Program-made: the position numbers and the translations under genes | In this document: positions 15,701 to 24,823 of the stretch, piece by piece | How positions within the stretch are numbered: position 1 is the stretch's first letter | Layout: every line of letters begins with the position of its first letter | Notes under the pieces: model-generated | Seen by the model: only the letters and a program-made list of their open reading frames with translations | Told to the model about the DNA's origin: nothing | Databases searched by the model: none | Source of the DNA: Saprospiraceae bacterium | GTDB lineage: Bacteria > Bacteroidota > Bacteroidia > Chitinophagales > Saprospiraceae | Assembly: GCA_016714445.1 (NCBI GenBank) | Contig: JADJNF010000002.1 | Location: forward strand, 62,001-126,000 | DNA: 64,000 nt | Direction of reading: 5' to 3'

Positions 15701-18700
15701 CTTGTACCTGAACATATTGCATTGACTCCGGTGATCTGTGCGCTTGCGGTCGAGCTGACTGTTACTGTTCGTGAAGCTGTATTTGTACATCCATTACTAT
15801 TCGTGGCGGTGACTGTATAAGTTGTGGTCACCATCGGACTTACGGTAATAGCATTTGATGTGGATTGATTACTCCAAAGGTATGTTGAGCCACCAGTTGC
15901 AGTCAAGGTTGCAGATTCTCCTACACAAATATTGTTATCTCCTGTAATACTGACAGTCGGTAATGGATTTACCGTAACCGTTCTGGTGGCTGTGTTGGTA
16001 CATCCATTGCTATCCGTTGCTGTTACAGTATAGGTCGTAGCACTGATCGGTGATACGTTAATACTTGCAGTAGTAGCATTGGTATTCCACACATAAGTCA
16101 CCCCGCCACTTGCTGTCAGACTTGTAGACGTACCGATACATATTATGTTGTTGCCGGTAATATTTATCGTTGCTGGAACATTGACGGTTACTATTCTTGA
16201 AGATGACGCGGTACACCCATTGTTATCTGTCGCGGTGACGGTATAAGTACTTGTTGACTGAGGACTGACTGTGATAAATGTTGTTGTAGCACCATTGTTC
16301 CAGAGATAAGTACTGCCTCCCGTTGCTGTCAATGTGGTGGATTCATTTCGACATAATATGTTATCCCCGGTTATATTCACTACAGGTAATGAATTTATTG
16401 AAAGTACTCTTGTTGCCGAATTTGTACATCCGTTGGCTGCTGTAACAGTTACTGTATAAGAAGTATTCGCCACAGGCACAACTACAATAGAATTGGCCGT
16501 AGAGCCTGTGCTCCATACATATGTACCTGTCCCCACAGCTGTTAAAGTTACCGGACTTCCATCACAGGTATTACTTATATTGATAGAAACTGCAGGTTTT
16601 GGTGTCACAGTGACTGTACGTTGGGCTGTAGCTGTACATCTGAATTCATTGGTAACTGTGACTGTGTAAGTAGTAGATATCGATGGAGAAACGGTAATTG
16701 CAGGGGTTGTAGCACCTGTACTCCACTTATAAATTACTCCACCGGATGCTGTTAAAGTAGTGCTGTTACCATCACAAATAATATTATTGCCTGTGATAAC
16801 AGGAATGGCCGGATGCTGTTCGCAAACTGTCTCACAGACATTGACCTGATTGTTGTCCTGCACTTCAATATTGACATCCACATAATCGGTATTACCGTTG
16901 CAATCATGTACCCATAATTGCACTATGGTCTCTACTCCTACATCAAAACAATCAAAACATCTGATGGTGTCATTGACATTTTCAGAGAAACTGAAACGCA
17001 ATGGCTCTGTACAACAAAGACTTGAGCTACTGGCATTTAATGTCCAGGCTTTAATACAGGCTCTTTCGATATCGGGAATACCATTTCCATCGGTATCCCA
17101 AGGATTAATACTCACGCTCACACTCTCTAAACCTGCAGCTGTAGGATTATCATTATTTATCACCAATATCAACTGTTCCTTAGAAACTACATTGCCACAA
17201 GCATCTTCAAATGACCATATAATTTTGTGAAGTCCTACCGGAAAAAAAGTATTGATCGATGACATATTTCCTAATGAACTGTTTGAAATATCCACCACTC
17301 CATCATTGTTGTAGTCTATTTTGTATGTCCATCTTAGTTTTGCATCTGGTGTACAAGCATCTTTTCCCGTAACTTTTAAGTCAACTAAAGCATCAATACA
17401 ATTTCCTTTTTCAGTATAGAAAGTATCCCTGTCAGGTACCAATCCTACAAAGAAAGGAGGAACAGTATTATGAACTTTTATGATTTGCTGGAAAGTGTAA
17501 GGCACGTAGCTGCTGCCCTGTCTCTCCATTTCACACCAGTCTATGACAGTCCATGTTCTGACTATTTTATAACAGGCACCTGTTACAAAAGTATACACTG
17601 CATCTTTATAAGTAGATGACGCCATGCCGCAATCAGATTGAGTAAGCACCGGATATCCGTACAAAGCAGGCAGATTTTGAGGAAGCAATTCATCCTGTGA
17701 ACATTTGTCAAACACTTCATAATCAAGCGGTTTGACAACGTGAGTCAACGGATCAAAATAATCCTGATTCTCCACTGTTATAATTTGTTTGCAAGTATCT
17801 GTGCCCAGCCCATCTGATGCAACAAATGTACGCTCTATGTATCCTACTCTGCATGAATTCAATACAAATTTGGGATCTAGTTCTGTTACTACTGCACCAC
17901 ATGCATCTATGGCTGTGGCTGTCCCATATTGCGTAAGATTCATCCCTGTGAATACATCACTGCAATCAATGGTTAAATCATCAGGACAAGTGATTTTTGG
18001 CGCATGTTTGTCCTGGATGGTCACATTCATCATACAGGAATTACTATTGCCATTCACATCCCAAACTCTGAGCGCTACCATGATGGATTTTCCAGCGTCA
18101 ATACATTTAAAATCTACAAAATCTTTAAAATTAATATTAGGAATAATACCTCCAGGTACCATTTTAGCCACTTTCATGCTATCAATGCCGCAGCCATCAA
18201 AACTACCGTCATTTATATTTCTGGGATAAAGATATGCTTCACCATTTGAATTCAGACCAACTACAATCTCTCCCTTACAAATCACTGTCGGAGGAGTCTT
18301 GTCTTGAACAGTCACAGTAAATGAAGTCTGACTTGAATTCAGACAAACATCATAAGCTGTATAAACTATGGTATGAACACCCGCTGGCAATGATATTTTG
18401 GTAGGAGTAAGTATATTCTTAACAAAACCACCTGGGTAAGTCACATTTACTTCCAAAACACCTGAACAGGAATCTTTCACTTGAGGTAGAGGAAGTGTAA
18501 AATCTCCAACGCAGGAATGCATTCCATTGGTAGAAATAGTAGCATTTACTATGTTTTGTATCACAGGTGCCAACGTATCTGATATTTCAAGCACCTGATT
18601 AAAATTCAACACCTGTCCATTGGTACACCATTGTTCATATACGGTCCATTTTCTGATAATCTTTCTGGTACATCCTATATAACCAAAGTCCAAATCATCA

Positions 18701-21700
18701 TATCCAACATATAAATTGCAGATAGATGGCGATGAAGGATAGATCGGAATACCCGCTATGGTAGGAACACCCGTCACAGATGTGGCAGGATGGCCTGAAG
18801 CATCCATAGCAAAACTACTGCAAATCAAAGCAGAATCATTTACCATCAGGAAACTTGGTGGAAAATCAACCAAATCAAAGTCCGGTCTTTCTACAGAAAT
18901 CCTCATATTACAAAGAACTGACTTATTGCCAAATTTATCGGTTGCCTGATATACTCTATCTATAAATTTAACAAAATCATTGTTGCAAGTCAAAGGAGTT
19001 ACCTTTTCACTCACAATAATATTTGTGACAGGTCCATTACAATTGTCTGTTTCAAAAGGTCCGGTATATTCGTCCAGTTTATAACATGGAAGAGTGATAT
19101 CCTGACAAATTGAAATCGGAGCAGTTTTGTCTTCGACAGTAATGACAGACCAGCAAGAATTACCTCCACATCCTTCAATAAGTTTTGCAGTAACTTTGGT
19201 CCCTGCATGGACAGAAGTTAAAGTTGCATTATTTATCGCATTGCCATGAACGTCAGTCAGCATAACAAAATACGGTGATGCAGGATTAAAGCTGCCCGCA
19301 ATCAGCATAGCAGGTGTCACCACCATCTGACAATTGCCGTCCAATGAAATATTAAAATTACCTACACATGCTATAGATTGTGTATCCGCACTGCCAATTA
19401 CAACAGTCGCCTGAGCAGGAGCATAACACTGTCCCGGCACTGAAATATTTACAGACAGGTTAAAATTGGTACCCATAAAAGTACTCCAGTCAATATTCAC
19501 AGAATTTTGATTTCCTCCTACAGGTGCACCATTTACAGTCCAGCTATATGAAGCTCCGGCGATAAGGGGAATAGAATAAATACCTGTGCCTCCTGCGCAC
19601 AAAGATCTTGGGCCACTAATCACTACATCAGTATAACTACATCCGTTGGTCAAAACCACATCTTCCAAATCCCCAAAAGCACTTCTTACTCTAAGAGAAA
19701 ATCCTATTCCATCGATATGTCTTCCTGTAATAGTATACCTACTTAATCCCGGTCCGGTACTTAGTTCTGTCAACACAAAACCATTGGCATACAAATTGGG
19801 TGATGCCGGTGGTGCAGGACTATCATTACGATAAAAACCTACCACCTGTTCTATAAACCAATCATCGTCAGAACTGCCGTTGATTGTAATCAGTGTTTCG
19901 CATTGTCCATTTATACTGTTTGTTGCGTTGTTAAGACATAGTGTTTCCTCTTCGATATCACCTATCACAAGGTCAGCCATATCAAAGTCGTCTTCTTTGG
20001 TTCCCTTTTCATTATCTTCAGAAAAGTCATTGTCTACTATATTGTCAGGTGTAGAGTCGATGTCTAAATAGGAAACATCTCTTTTCTCCATATCAAATAT
20101 TTCAACTACTTCTGCTCTGTTTATAAGTAACTGAACCGTAGCATTCTGATCTACTATAAAATTTATTGATTCCCGATGTGATTCACCTGGTTTAAGACCA
20201 TCCGGAAAATCAACAGCTAATTCAGCATCTTTACCCACTTTTGTCCATCTTGGGTCATTCAGTATCAATTTTTCAGGAATATAATCGATTAATTTTAAGT
20301 TCGATAATGTCACTGAACCTTCATTTTTTATATCCAGATAAAAAGTAACATTCTGTCCTGCTTTGACTCTGCGGTTACTTACGGATTTAATTAAAGATAC
20401 ATCTATGCTTTTTATTTGCACATATGCCGGATCGTGATCATCTTCATCCACATCTCCTCGATCATCCATCATATTATCAGTGGCGGTATTGGGTTGGCCT
20501 CCTTTGTCATTGCTTGATTCATTATCGGGTGTAGAATCAAAATCATAATTCATATCAGTACCTGTGCATCCTCCTCTTGAAATCTCTGCATAATTAATGA
20601 TTTGAGAAACATCAGTATCATCAAGTATGGTTAATACAAGGTGATGTTCACGACAGGTATTGGCAGCAAGTGTTTTAGTTTCATCGTAAGTAAGATATTT
20701 TAAGTCCGCAGAAACATTCCAACCAGGATTCAAAGCAGGATCAAAATCCAATTCCTTGTTCAAATAGTTTGTAATCTGGTATTGAGCAGCTTCTATAGTA
20801 CCCTGATTGCAAACAGTGGTAACAAAAACTACTTCACTATCGGGAGTATAATATTTTTCTCCTTCTACTTTGTGCACCAAAGCCAGGTCACAAACAGGGG
20901 GAAAGTCACTGTCTTCACCATCTTCAGGCACCACAAGACATGAGGTAAGGTCAGTTATGGTATTTCCAGCTGCATCTTTTGCTCCTGTTATTTTTACTTG
21001 ATTGGTAAAAACAATGTTTTTCACCTCTTTGTCCAGAGTTAAATTCAGAATAACTGAAGTACTGTTGCCAGGTAAAAGTCTGTTGTTAATAGTGGTTTTT
21101 AATACTCCATTTTCATTAACCCAACCAGGATTCAGATCAGAAGTGAATTTGTATCCGTATGGAATTTTATCTGAAATCTCAACCTGAGAAATTACTACCC
21201 TGCCTCGGTTTGATACAGCAAGCTCAAAAAGTATAATATCATCCTGTCTAACTGCACTTTGATTGACCACCCTTTTGCTGATCTTGATGCTGCAAGTGCC
21301 GCCAGGTAAAAGACCTATATCAAAGGAATGTTGAGTTTTATTAACGTTCACTTCAAACAACGTTTCTCCACAATCCATGGCAGCACCATTAGCATCACTG
21401 TTTATTAATGAAAACTCTTTTACTGATTTGGTAAGTGTAAAAATATCATCTCCTACGACATAATTATTTGTCTCCGGGTCAAGATGTTTTTTATCTATAC
21501 CAATATAATAAACAGAATTAGGTAATAATCCAGCGGGTACATTTGTATTATTGAAAACATAATTGCCGTTTTTATCCGTAGTGACTGAACCTATATTTTT
21601 ACACAACTCATCATAAAGATTTAAAGTTATGCCGGACAATCCTATTTCATTGGCATCCTGAAAACCATTGGCATTTTCATCTTTCCAAACCAGATTTCCT

Positions 21701-23289
21701 ATCTCAATATCCGGCAGTCCACAAGTGCTGATGATCTCTCCAAATCCTGTCGCTTTACCAAAAAGATTTACAGTCTCTCTTGTATATAATTCTTTGGAAC
21801 CTTCTTTTTTGCCTGTCGAAGTGTTATACCTGTGCAATCCACCTGAGTAGGAATTAAGCTCAGGGTCAAAAACTGTCGCTACTACTGTACCTGTTCCCGG
21901 CATAACAAAAATACCACCTATGGTAACCTCAGGATGATAAGTGGGATTTGGAACCCAAAAATCATCACTAAAAAATTCTTTGCCACCTGTACGGTCTTCA
22001 AGTACCCAGCCGTCGCCATTTTTAAATGCAATCAATAGATCACCTTTCTGCTCATCCAGTCGGTTGGTAAGAGCATTACAATATTTATGACCTATTCTAT
22101 CCGATAAAGCAATAAGCATATCACCATTATCAGAAAAATCTATATCTGTCAACCAATATGCAGGAAGGCCATTGACCACATTAGTTTCCCAGTCGGCGCC
22201 TGCATCAATTTTAAGTCCGGTATCTTCAAAGTTTTCACGATTAGGATCAAAAACAAAGACCTGAGCAATATCGCCAGGTGTAGTAGTTCCTATATATAAC
22301 TTATCACCAAAATATTTTAGCGCAAATGCATGTGAACCATTCCCCGGTATTTTAAATGCCTCTGTTGTAGCACTTGATGGGTTACTTGTCAAAATACGTA
22401 CAAGTGTATTATTGTATATATTTACTACATAGATGTATTTTTCATCGGGTGAAATGACCATACTTCCCAAACCAATCTTACCCACCTGATCGCCATAGCC
22501 GCAGTTTTCAATATCAGTCACAGACAAACTTCCAGTCTCAATATCTAAATCTGATAATTTTGTAAACAACTGAGTTGTATACATGATACCATTAAAAGAT
22601 GTCTTGAATATAGCATCATGTCCAGCTTTTAATCCTGCATATTGTTTTACAAATGCCGCGCTGAATATTTCTTTTGTGCTATTTTTCCACGCAAGACCCC
22701 AAATAGAACCTGTTTCACCATGCATGGCAAACTTCCTGGCTGGTGTGTTGCTATTAAATCCATATGGTATACCCACAATAGTAGGTTCATTTGGTCGGAC
22801 ACTGGTAGCCCCCTGAACAAAACATGTCGTGAGGATTTCGGTGGTTTCATTACAGAAATCACTTTCAGCTACCAAACCAAAGCCAACATTGCAGGCCGGT
22901 ACTTGTGTAAACTGAACAGATGAGCCATTGTCATCTCCCATAAAGGATGAAGAAAATTTGCCGCTTATCCCAAAAGTCAATCTCAGCATATCACCATCTT
23001 TAAGATTAGTAAAAGCATAAGAACCATTGGAATTTGTGGTGGTACTTGCTATCAAGCCACCATTAAAATCATAGGCCTGAACCATGACATCAGATACGCC
23101 TGCTTCACCAGGGTTAAGTACTCCGTTATTATTAACGTCTTGAAATACTATACCTTCGATAGTACCCTTGGAAGCTACGCATTGTCCAAAGTTCAATTGA
23201 GGAAGCAATAAAAGGGAAAGGGTCGCTATTAATATATAATAATAGCTGTGCACCAACGCATGGCGCGAGTAATACATACTGTTTTTCAT
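12787..23289 (-). CDS. Giant (3500-residue) T9SS multi-domain surface protein
   Basis: A secreted protein with a signal peptide (to about residue 36). Domains in order: SdrD-B-like (about 42-125, GIVFQDVNNNGVLNPGEAG), a propeller-like region (150-510), a second SdrD-B (525-650), three DUF11-type beta domains (665-1075), Ig/PKD-like and HYR-like modules (1220-2150), seven tandem Ig-like repeats of about 71 residues (2158-2655), further HYR modules, a carboxypeptidase-regulatory-like fold (about 3095-3150), a dockerin-like calcium segment (DVNKDGKITAADMVQLRKVL near 3190), a cohesin-like region, and a T9SS type A sorting domain (about 3416-3500, TPNPWNNQTNINF to the end). T9SS exports such proteins and anchors or releases them at the cell surface, so an adhesin role is likely. 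It is monocistronic, with a strong terminator and repeated upstream elements. Confidence 0.9.
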   Translation of the reverse strand: MKNSMYYSRHALVHSYYYILIATLSLLLLPQLNFGQCVASKGTIEGIVFQDVNNNGVLNPGEAGVSDVMVQAYDFNGGLIASTTTNSNGSYAFTNLKDGDMLRLTFGISGKFSSSFMGDDNGSSVQFTQVPACNVGFGLVAESDFCNETTEILTTCFVQGATSVRPNEPTIVGIPYGFNSNTPARKFAMHGETGSIWGLAWKNSTKEIFSAAFVKQYAGLKAGHDAIFKTSFNGIMYTTQLFTKLSDLDIETGSLSVTDIENCGYGDQVGKIGLGSMVISPDEKYIYVVNIYNNTLVRILTSNPSSATTEAFKIPGNGSHAFALKYFGDKLYIGTTTPGDIAQVFVFDPNRENFEDTGLKIDAGADWETNVVNGLPAYWLTDIDFSDNGDMLIALSDRIGHKYCNALTNRLDEQKGDLLIAFKNGDGWVLEDRTGGKEFFSDDFWVPNPTYHPEVTIGGIFVMPGTGTVVATVFDPELNSYSGGLHRYNTSTGKKEGSKELYTRETVNLFGKATGFGEIISTCGLPDIEIGNLVWKDENANGFQDANEIGLSGITLNLYDELCKNIGSVTTDKNGNYVFNNTNVPAGLLPNSVYYIGIDKKHLDPETNNYVVGDDIFTLTKSVKEFSLINSDANGAAMDCGETLFEVNVNKTQHSFDIGLLPGGTCSIKISKRVVNQSAVRQDDIILFELAVSNRGRVVISQVEISDKIPYGYKFTSDLNPGWVNENGVLKTTINNRLLPGNSTSVILNLTLDKEVKNIVFTNQVKITGAKDAAGNTITDLTSCLVVPEDGEDSDFPPVCDLALVHKVEGEKYYTPDSEVVFVTTVCNQGTIEAAQYQITNYLNKELDFDPALNPGWNVSADLKYLTYDETKTLAANTCREHHLVLTILDDTDVSQIINYAEISRGGCTGTDMNYDFDSTPDNESSNDKGGQPNTATDNMMDDRGDVDEDDHDPAYVQIKSIDVSLIKSVSNRRVKAGQNVTFYLDIKNEGSVTLSNLKLIDYIPEKLILNDPRWTKVGKDAELAVDFPDGLKPGESHRESINFIVDQNATVQLLINRAEVVEIFDMEKRDVSYLDIDSTPDNIVDNDFSEDNEKGTKEDDFDMADLVIGDIEEETLCLNNATNSINGQCETLITINGSSDDDWFIEQVVGFYRNDSPAPPASPNLYANGFVLTELSTGPGLSRYTITGRHIDGIGFSLRVRSAFGDLEDVVLTNGCSYTDVVISGPRSLCAGGTGIYSIPLIAGASYSWTVNGAPVGGNQNSVNIDWSTFMGTNFNLSVNISVPGQCYAPAQATVVIGSADTQSIACVGNFNISLDGNCQMVVTPAMLIAGSFNPASPYFVMLTDVHGNAINNATLTSVHAGTKVTAKLIEGCGGNSCWSVITVEDKTAPISICQDITLPCYKLDEYTGPFETDNCNGPVTNIIVSEKVTPLTCNNDFVKFIDRVYQATDKFGNKSVLCNMRISVERPDFDLVDFPPSFLMVNDSALICSSFAMDASGHPATSVTGVPTIAGIPIYPSSPSICNLYVGYDDLDFGYIGCTRKIIRKWTVYEQWCTNGQVLNFNQVLEISDTLAPVIQNIVNATISTNGMHSCVGDFTLPLPQVKDSCSGVLEVNVTYPGGFVKNILTPTKISLPAGVHTIVYTAYDVCLNSSQTSFTVTVQDKTPPTVICKGEIVVGLNSNGEAYLYPRNINDGSFDGCGIDSMKVAKMVPGGIIPNINFKDFVDFKCIDAGKSIMVALRVWDVNGNSNSCMMNVTIQDKHAPKITCPDDLTIDCSDVFTGMNLTQYGTATAIDACGAVVTELDPKFVLNSCRVGYIERTFVASDGLGTDTCKQIITVENQDYFDPLTHVVKPLDYEVFDKCSQDELLPQNLPALYGYPVLTQSDCGMASSTYKDAVYTFVTGACYKIVRTWTVIDWCEMERQGSSYVPYTFQQIIKVHNTVPPFFVGLVPDRDTFYTEKGNCIDALVDLKVTGKDACTPDAKLRWTYKIDYNNDGVVDISNSSLGNMSSINTFFPVGLHKIIWSFEDACGNVVSKEQLILVINNDNPTAAGLESVSVSINPWDTDGNGIPDIERACIKAWTLNASSSSLCCTEPLRFSFSENVNDTIRCFDCFDVGVETIVQLWVHDCNGNTDYVDVNIEVQDNNQVNVCETVCEQHPAIPVITGNNIICDGNSTTLTASGGVIYKWSTGATTPAITVSPSISTTYTVTVTNEFRCTATAQRTVTVTPKPAVSINISNTCDGSPVTLTAVGTGTYVWSTGSTANSIVVVPVANTSYTVTVTAANGCTNSATRVLSINSLPVVNITGDNILCRNESTTLTATGGSTYLWNNGATTTFITVSPQSTSTYTVTATDNNGCTASSSRIVTVNVPATINITGNNIICIGTSTSLTASGGVTYVWNTNATTASINVSPISATTYTVTATDSNGCTNTATRTVTVNPLPTVSITGDNNICVGESATLTATGGSTYLWSNQSTSNAITVSPMVTTTYTVTATNSNGCTNTASRTVTVSSTASAQITGVNAICSGTSTNLTASGGGTYVWNTGATTSVINVAPLITTTYTVTVTNTNGCTGTASKVLTVNPKPTAVITGDRDICLGESTILTASGGATYLWSTTSTAAAINVSPTANTTYTVTVTDVNGCTASTSAAVTVDPGTLTCSTQNITVYLNAAGAVTIRPEDISTGSTGACANITATVNPAMFFCNDVGVRVVTLTVTNTNNNQTLSCTAQVTVRDTIDPVLVCPANITVNCENYNPNSPLSVFGNATASDNCLVGLVLTELPIFNLNECDLGQIIRTFTATDNSGNTSQCVQIVTIQNNNPITAANIIFPPDISVSNCNGVLPGVTGNVQFTQNSATCSGLFVGYTDDVTPSNPVCADTIMRTWLVIDSCQLVMGTNNGIFSQVQTIFVIVEEPVITGPDTITLLPNLVECEASLAGILHQASGCSSLILSNSVNNLPSFDLSGTYPVGTTNVVLTALEACGNVTATFNVTIIVIDNSSTDVRCNKTFPRIRDNNPPSVTDGVSSHVKIKVACTDDVVIKASYSNTDINDTLRTYFCDDVMLDIPIKIYFWFDGVVMDSCSTIATPLDPDGFCSNGLVTVAGNVKNEAGQFIPNVFVNMSGSGMTPLKSDQTGKYKFPYMDPGGEYDLIPTRNDNPLEGVSTLDLIYIQRHILKTEELNSPYKIIAADVNKDGKITAADMVQLRKVLLGIHDKFPSNTSWRMIDNGYVFPDAKDPFINPLPEKYHIEALTSSMRIDWIGVKTGDVNNSYVTNVLSPNVGKRSAELSLLISDKAIVKGDNIIAVHASADAEVHGFQMTLQTGKVSSVSLNPAMLKIEDYHYHYAGGVLTISWHSTSGVVLKSGDHLFDIHVTSEQADKTSNMIALANNHLIPEYYTSSNETRTLGLKFSNVAGDNDFEVLGNTPNPWNNQTNINFRVPFAGEVMLKVRDVTGRIIYTAKEFFNKGDHSIMLTKEQLGTSGILFYDLTFGSEVKTMKMLNIK
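15320..16815 (-). repeat. Seven tandem Ig-like coding repeats of about 213 bp
   Basis: Inside the giant gene, seven consecutive modules of 70-72 residues share ITGnnxICxGxSTxLTASGG, then a TYxWSTGAT-type segment, ITVSP, TYTVTVT, NGCT and a VTV ending. Conservation of the repeated frame shows expansion by unequal crossover. Collapse or expansion during assembly is possible here. Confidence 0.9.
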
Positions 23290-23338
23290 TTTTTTGACCT
23301 TAGTTTGAAATAATCCTAATAAATTCAGATAATTGGCT

Positions 23339-23409
23339 GCATGACCGAATATGCAAAAAATTATCTATAACAAAAATTGTGTTTTACCAACGCATGACCG
23401 AATATGCAA
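23339..23409. promoter_or_regulatory. Pair of 18-base direct repeats upstream of the giant gene
   Basis: GCATGACCGAATATGCAA occurs at 23339-23356 and again exactly at 23392-23409, 53 bases apart. Each copy starts with GCAT and holds the reverse complement ATGC near its end. The spacing is close to five helical turns, suggesting cooperative binding of a regulator on one DNA face. They lie in the 342-base divergent intergenic region (23290-23631) between the giant gene and rlmI. Otherwise that region is AT-rich with no recognised promoter. Confidence 0.55.
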
Positions 23410-23631
23410 TGATATTACACTGTTAAGATTACTGTTTTATGCGGGATATCGTACAATATAAATCGTACCAAATGGACGAATCATACTACACGATGGGGCA
23501 AATATATCAATTAAATTTAATATATAGTATAAAATAAATAAAAAATTAAAAAAAAATTACATATGTTATTAATGCTTAATCTTATCATTATCCAAAAAGT
23601 TATCTTAATTTTGCTCTAAATAGGAAATAAT

Positions 23632-24819
23632 ATGCATCCACATCATGTAAAACTTAAAAAAGGTAAAGAAGTATCTCTGCAAAGAAAGCACCCGTGGGTA
23701 TTTTCCGGAGCTATTCAATCTCTGCCAAAATCACTTACAGATGGAGACTTAGTTGATGTGCTAAGTTTTGACAATACCTATCTTGCTACCGGTCACTTTC
23801 AGGGTGGAGGTTCTATAGCTGTTCGTGTCATTAGTTTTGAAAAAAGAGAAATCAATCAGTTGTTCTGGAATGAAAAAATAGCCAATGCATATACCTTCAG
23901 ACAAAACCTGCAATTTTTAACTTCTGATACCAATACCTTCCGATTGATACACGGAGAAGGAGATGGAGTCCCGGGACTTATTGTCGACATTTATAATGAT
24001 GTTGCGGTCATACAGTGTCACTCTATTGGTGTACATCTGGCAGCAGACATGATTTCTGAAGCTATAGCTATCCAATTTAAACATTCTATTGGAACCATAT
24101 ATCTGAGAGGCAGGGATACGTTGCCGGAACAATACAGCACAACTGTGATGGATTCATTTTTAATAGGAAATAAAGAAGAAACCACAGTCTCAGAAAATGG
24201 TATCAAGTTTAAAATAAATGTCATCACAGGCCAAAAGACAGGATTTTTTCTTGATCAGCGGGAAAATCGAAAACTTGTGGGTGAGTATTCTGAAAATAAA
24301 ACTGTACTGAATTGTTTTTGTTATACAGGTGGTTTTTCGCTTTATGCATTATACCATGGAGCTTTATCTGTAGACTCGGTAGACATTTCTCAAAAAGCTG
24401 TGGACCTGATGGAAGAAAATGTAATTCTAAATGGATTTGCAGAGAAACATAAAGGATATTGTGCCAATGTAATGCAGTTTTTACATGATCCAGAGATACC
24501 TCAATATGATATAGTCATAGTAGACCCGCCTGCTTTTGCAAAAAGTCTGCACAAAAGACACAACGCAGTACAGGCATACAAAAGATTAAATGTACTGGCA
24601 TTAAAAAAAGTTAAAAACACCGGTTATCTTTTTACCTTTTCTTGCTCTCAGGTGGTGGGAACCCAATTATTTTATGACACGATAGTAGCAGCTGGCATGG
24701 AAGCCGGCAAAAAAATCAGGGTGGTGAAATCGCTCAGCCAGGGTCCTGACCATCCGATCAACTTATTTCACCCTGAAGGCCATTATCTCAAGGGACTGAT
24801 GTTGTATGTGGAAAACTAA
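23632..24819 (+). CDS. rlmI: 23S rRNA (cytosine) methyltransferase, RlmI family
   Basis: A 395-residue class I SAM-dependent RNA methyltransferase with an N-terminal PUA domain (about 1-80, containing HPWVFSGAI) and a C-terminal Rossmann domain. Seen: NCFCYTGGFSLYAL (SAM-binding motif I region, near 224-237), VDSVDISQKAV (motif II) and VIVDPPAFAKS (catalytic motif IV near 298-308), then TFSCSQVV with the second Cys. RlmI methylates C1962 of 23S rRNA to 5-methylcytidine in E. coli, and Bacteroidota orthologues are assumed to do the same. It stands tail to tail with rimO, only four bases apart, and its 3' end overlaps no other gene. Confidence 0.9.
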   Translation: MHPHHVKLKKGKEVSLQRKHPWVFSGAIQSLPKSLTDGDLVDVLSFDNTYLATGHFQGGGSIAVRVISFEKREINQLFWNEKIANAYTFRQNLQFLTSDTNTFRLIHGEGDGVPGLIVDIYNDVAVIQCHSIGVHLAADMISEAIAIQFKHSIGTIYLRGRDTLPEQYSTTVMDSFLIGNKEETTVSENGIKFKINVITGQKTGFFLDQRENRKLVGEYSENKTVLNCFCYTGGFSLYALYHGALSVDSVDISQKAVDLMEENVILNGFAEKHKGYCANVMQFLHDPEIPQYDIVIVDPPAFAKSLHKRHNAVQAYKRLNVLALKKVKNTGYLFTFSCSQVVGTQLFYDTIVAAGMEAGKKIRVVKSLSQGPDHPINLFHPEGHYLKGLMLYVEN

Positions 24820-24823
24820 CTGA

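Noticed and set aside
15419..15820. A 133-codon plus-strand ORF inside the giant gene
   Set aside because: It is antisense to the tandem Ig-like repeats, and its own repetitive sequence merely mirrors them.
15320..16815. Regularly spaced repeats that could be mistaken for a CRISPR array
   Set aside because: The period is about 213 bases, the repeats are diverged and stay in one reading frame, and they encode Ig-like modules.
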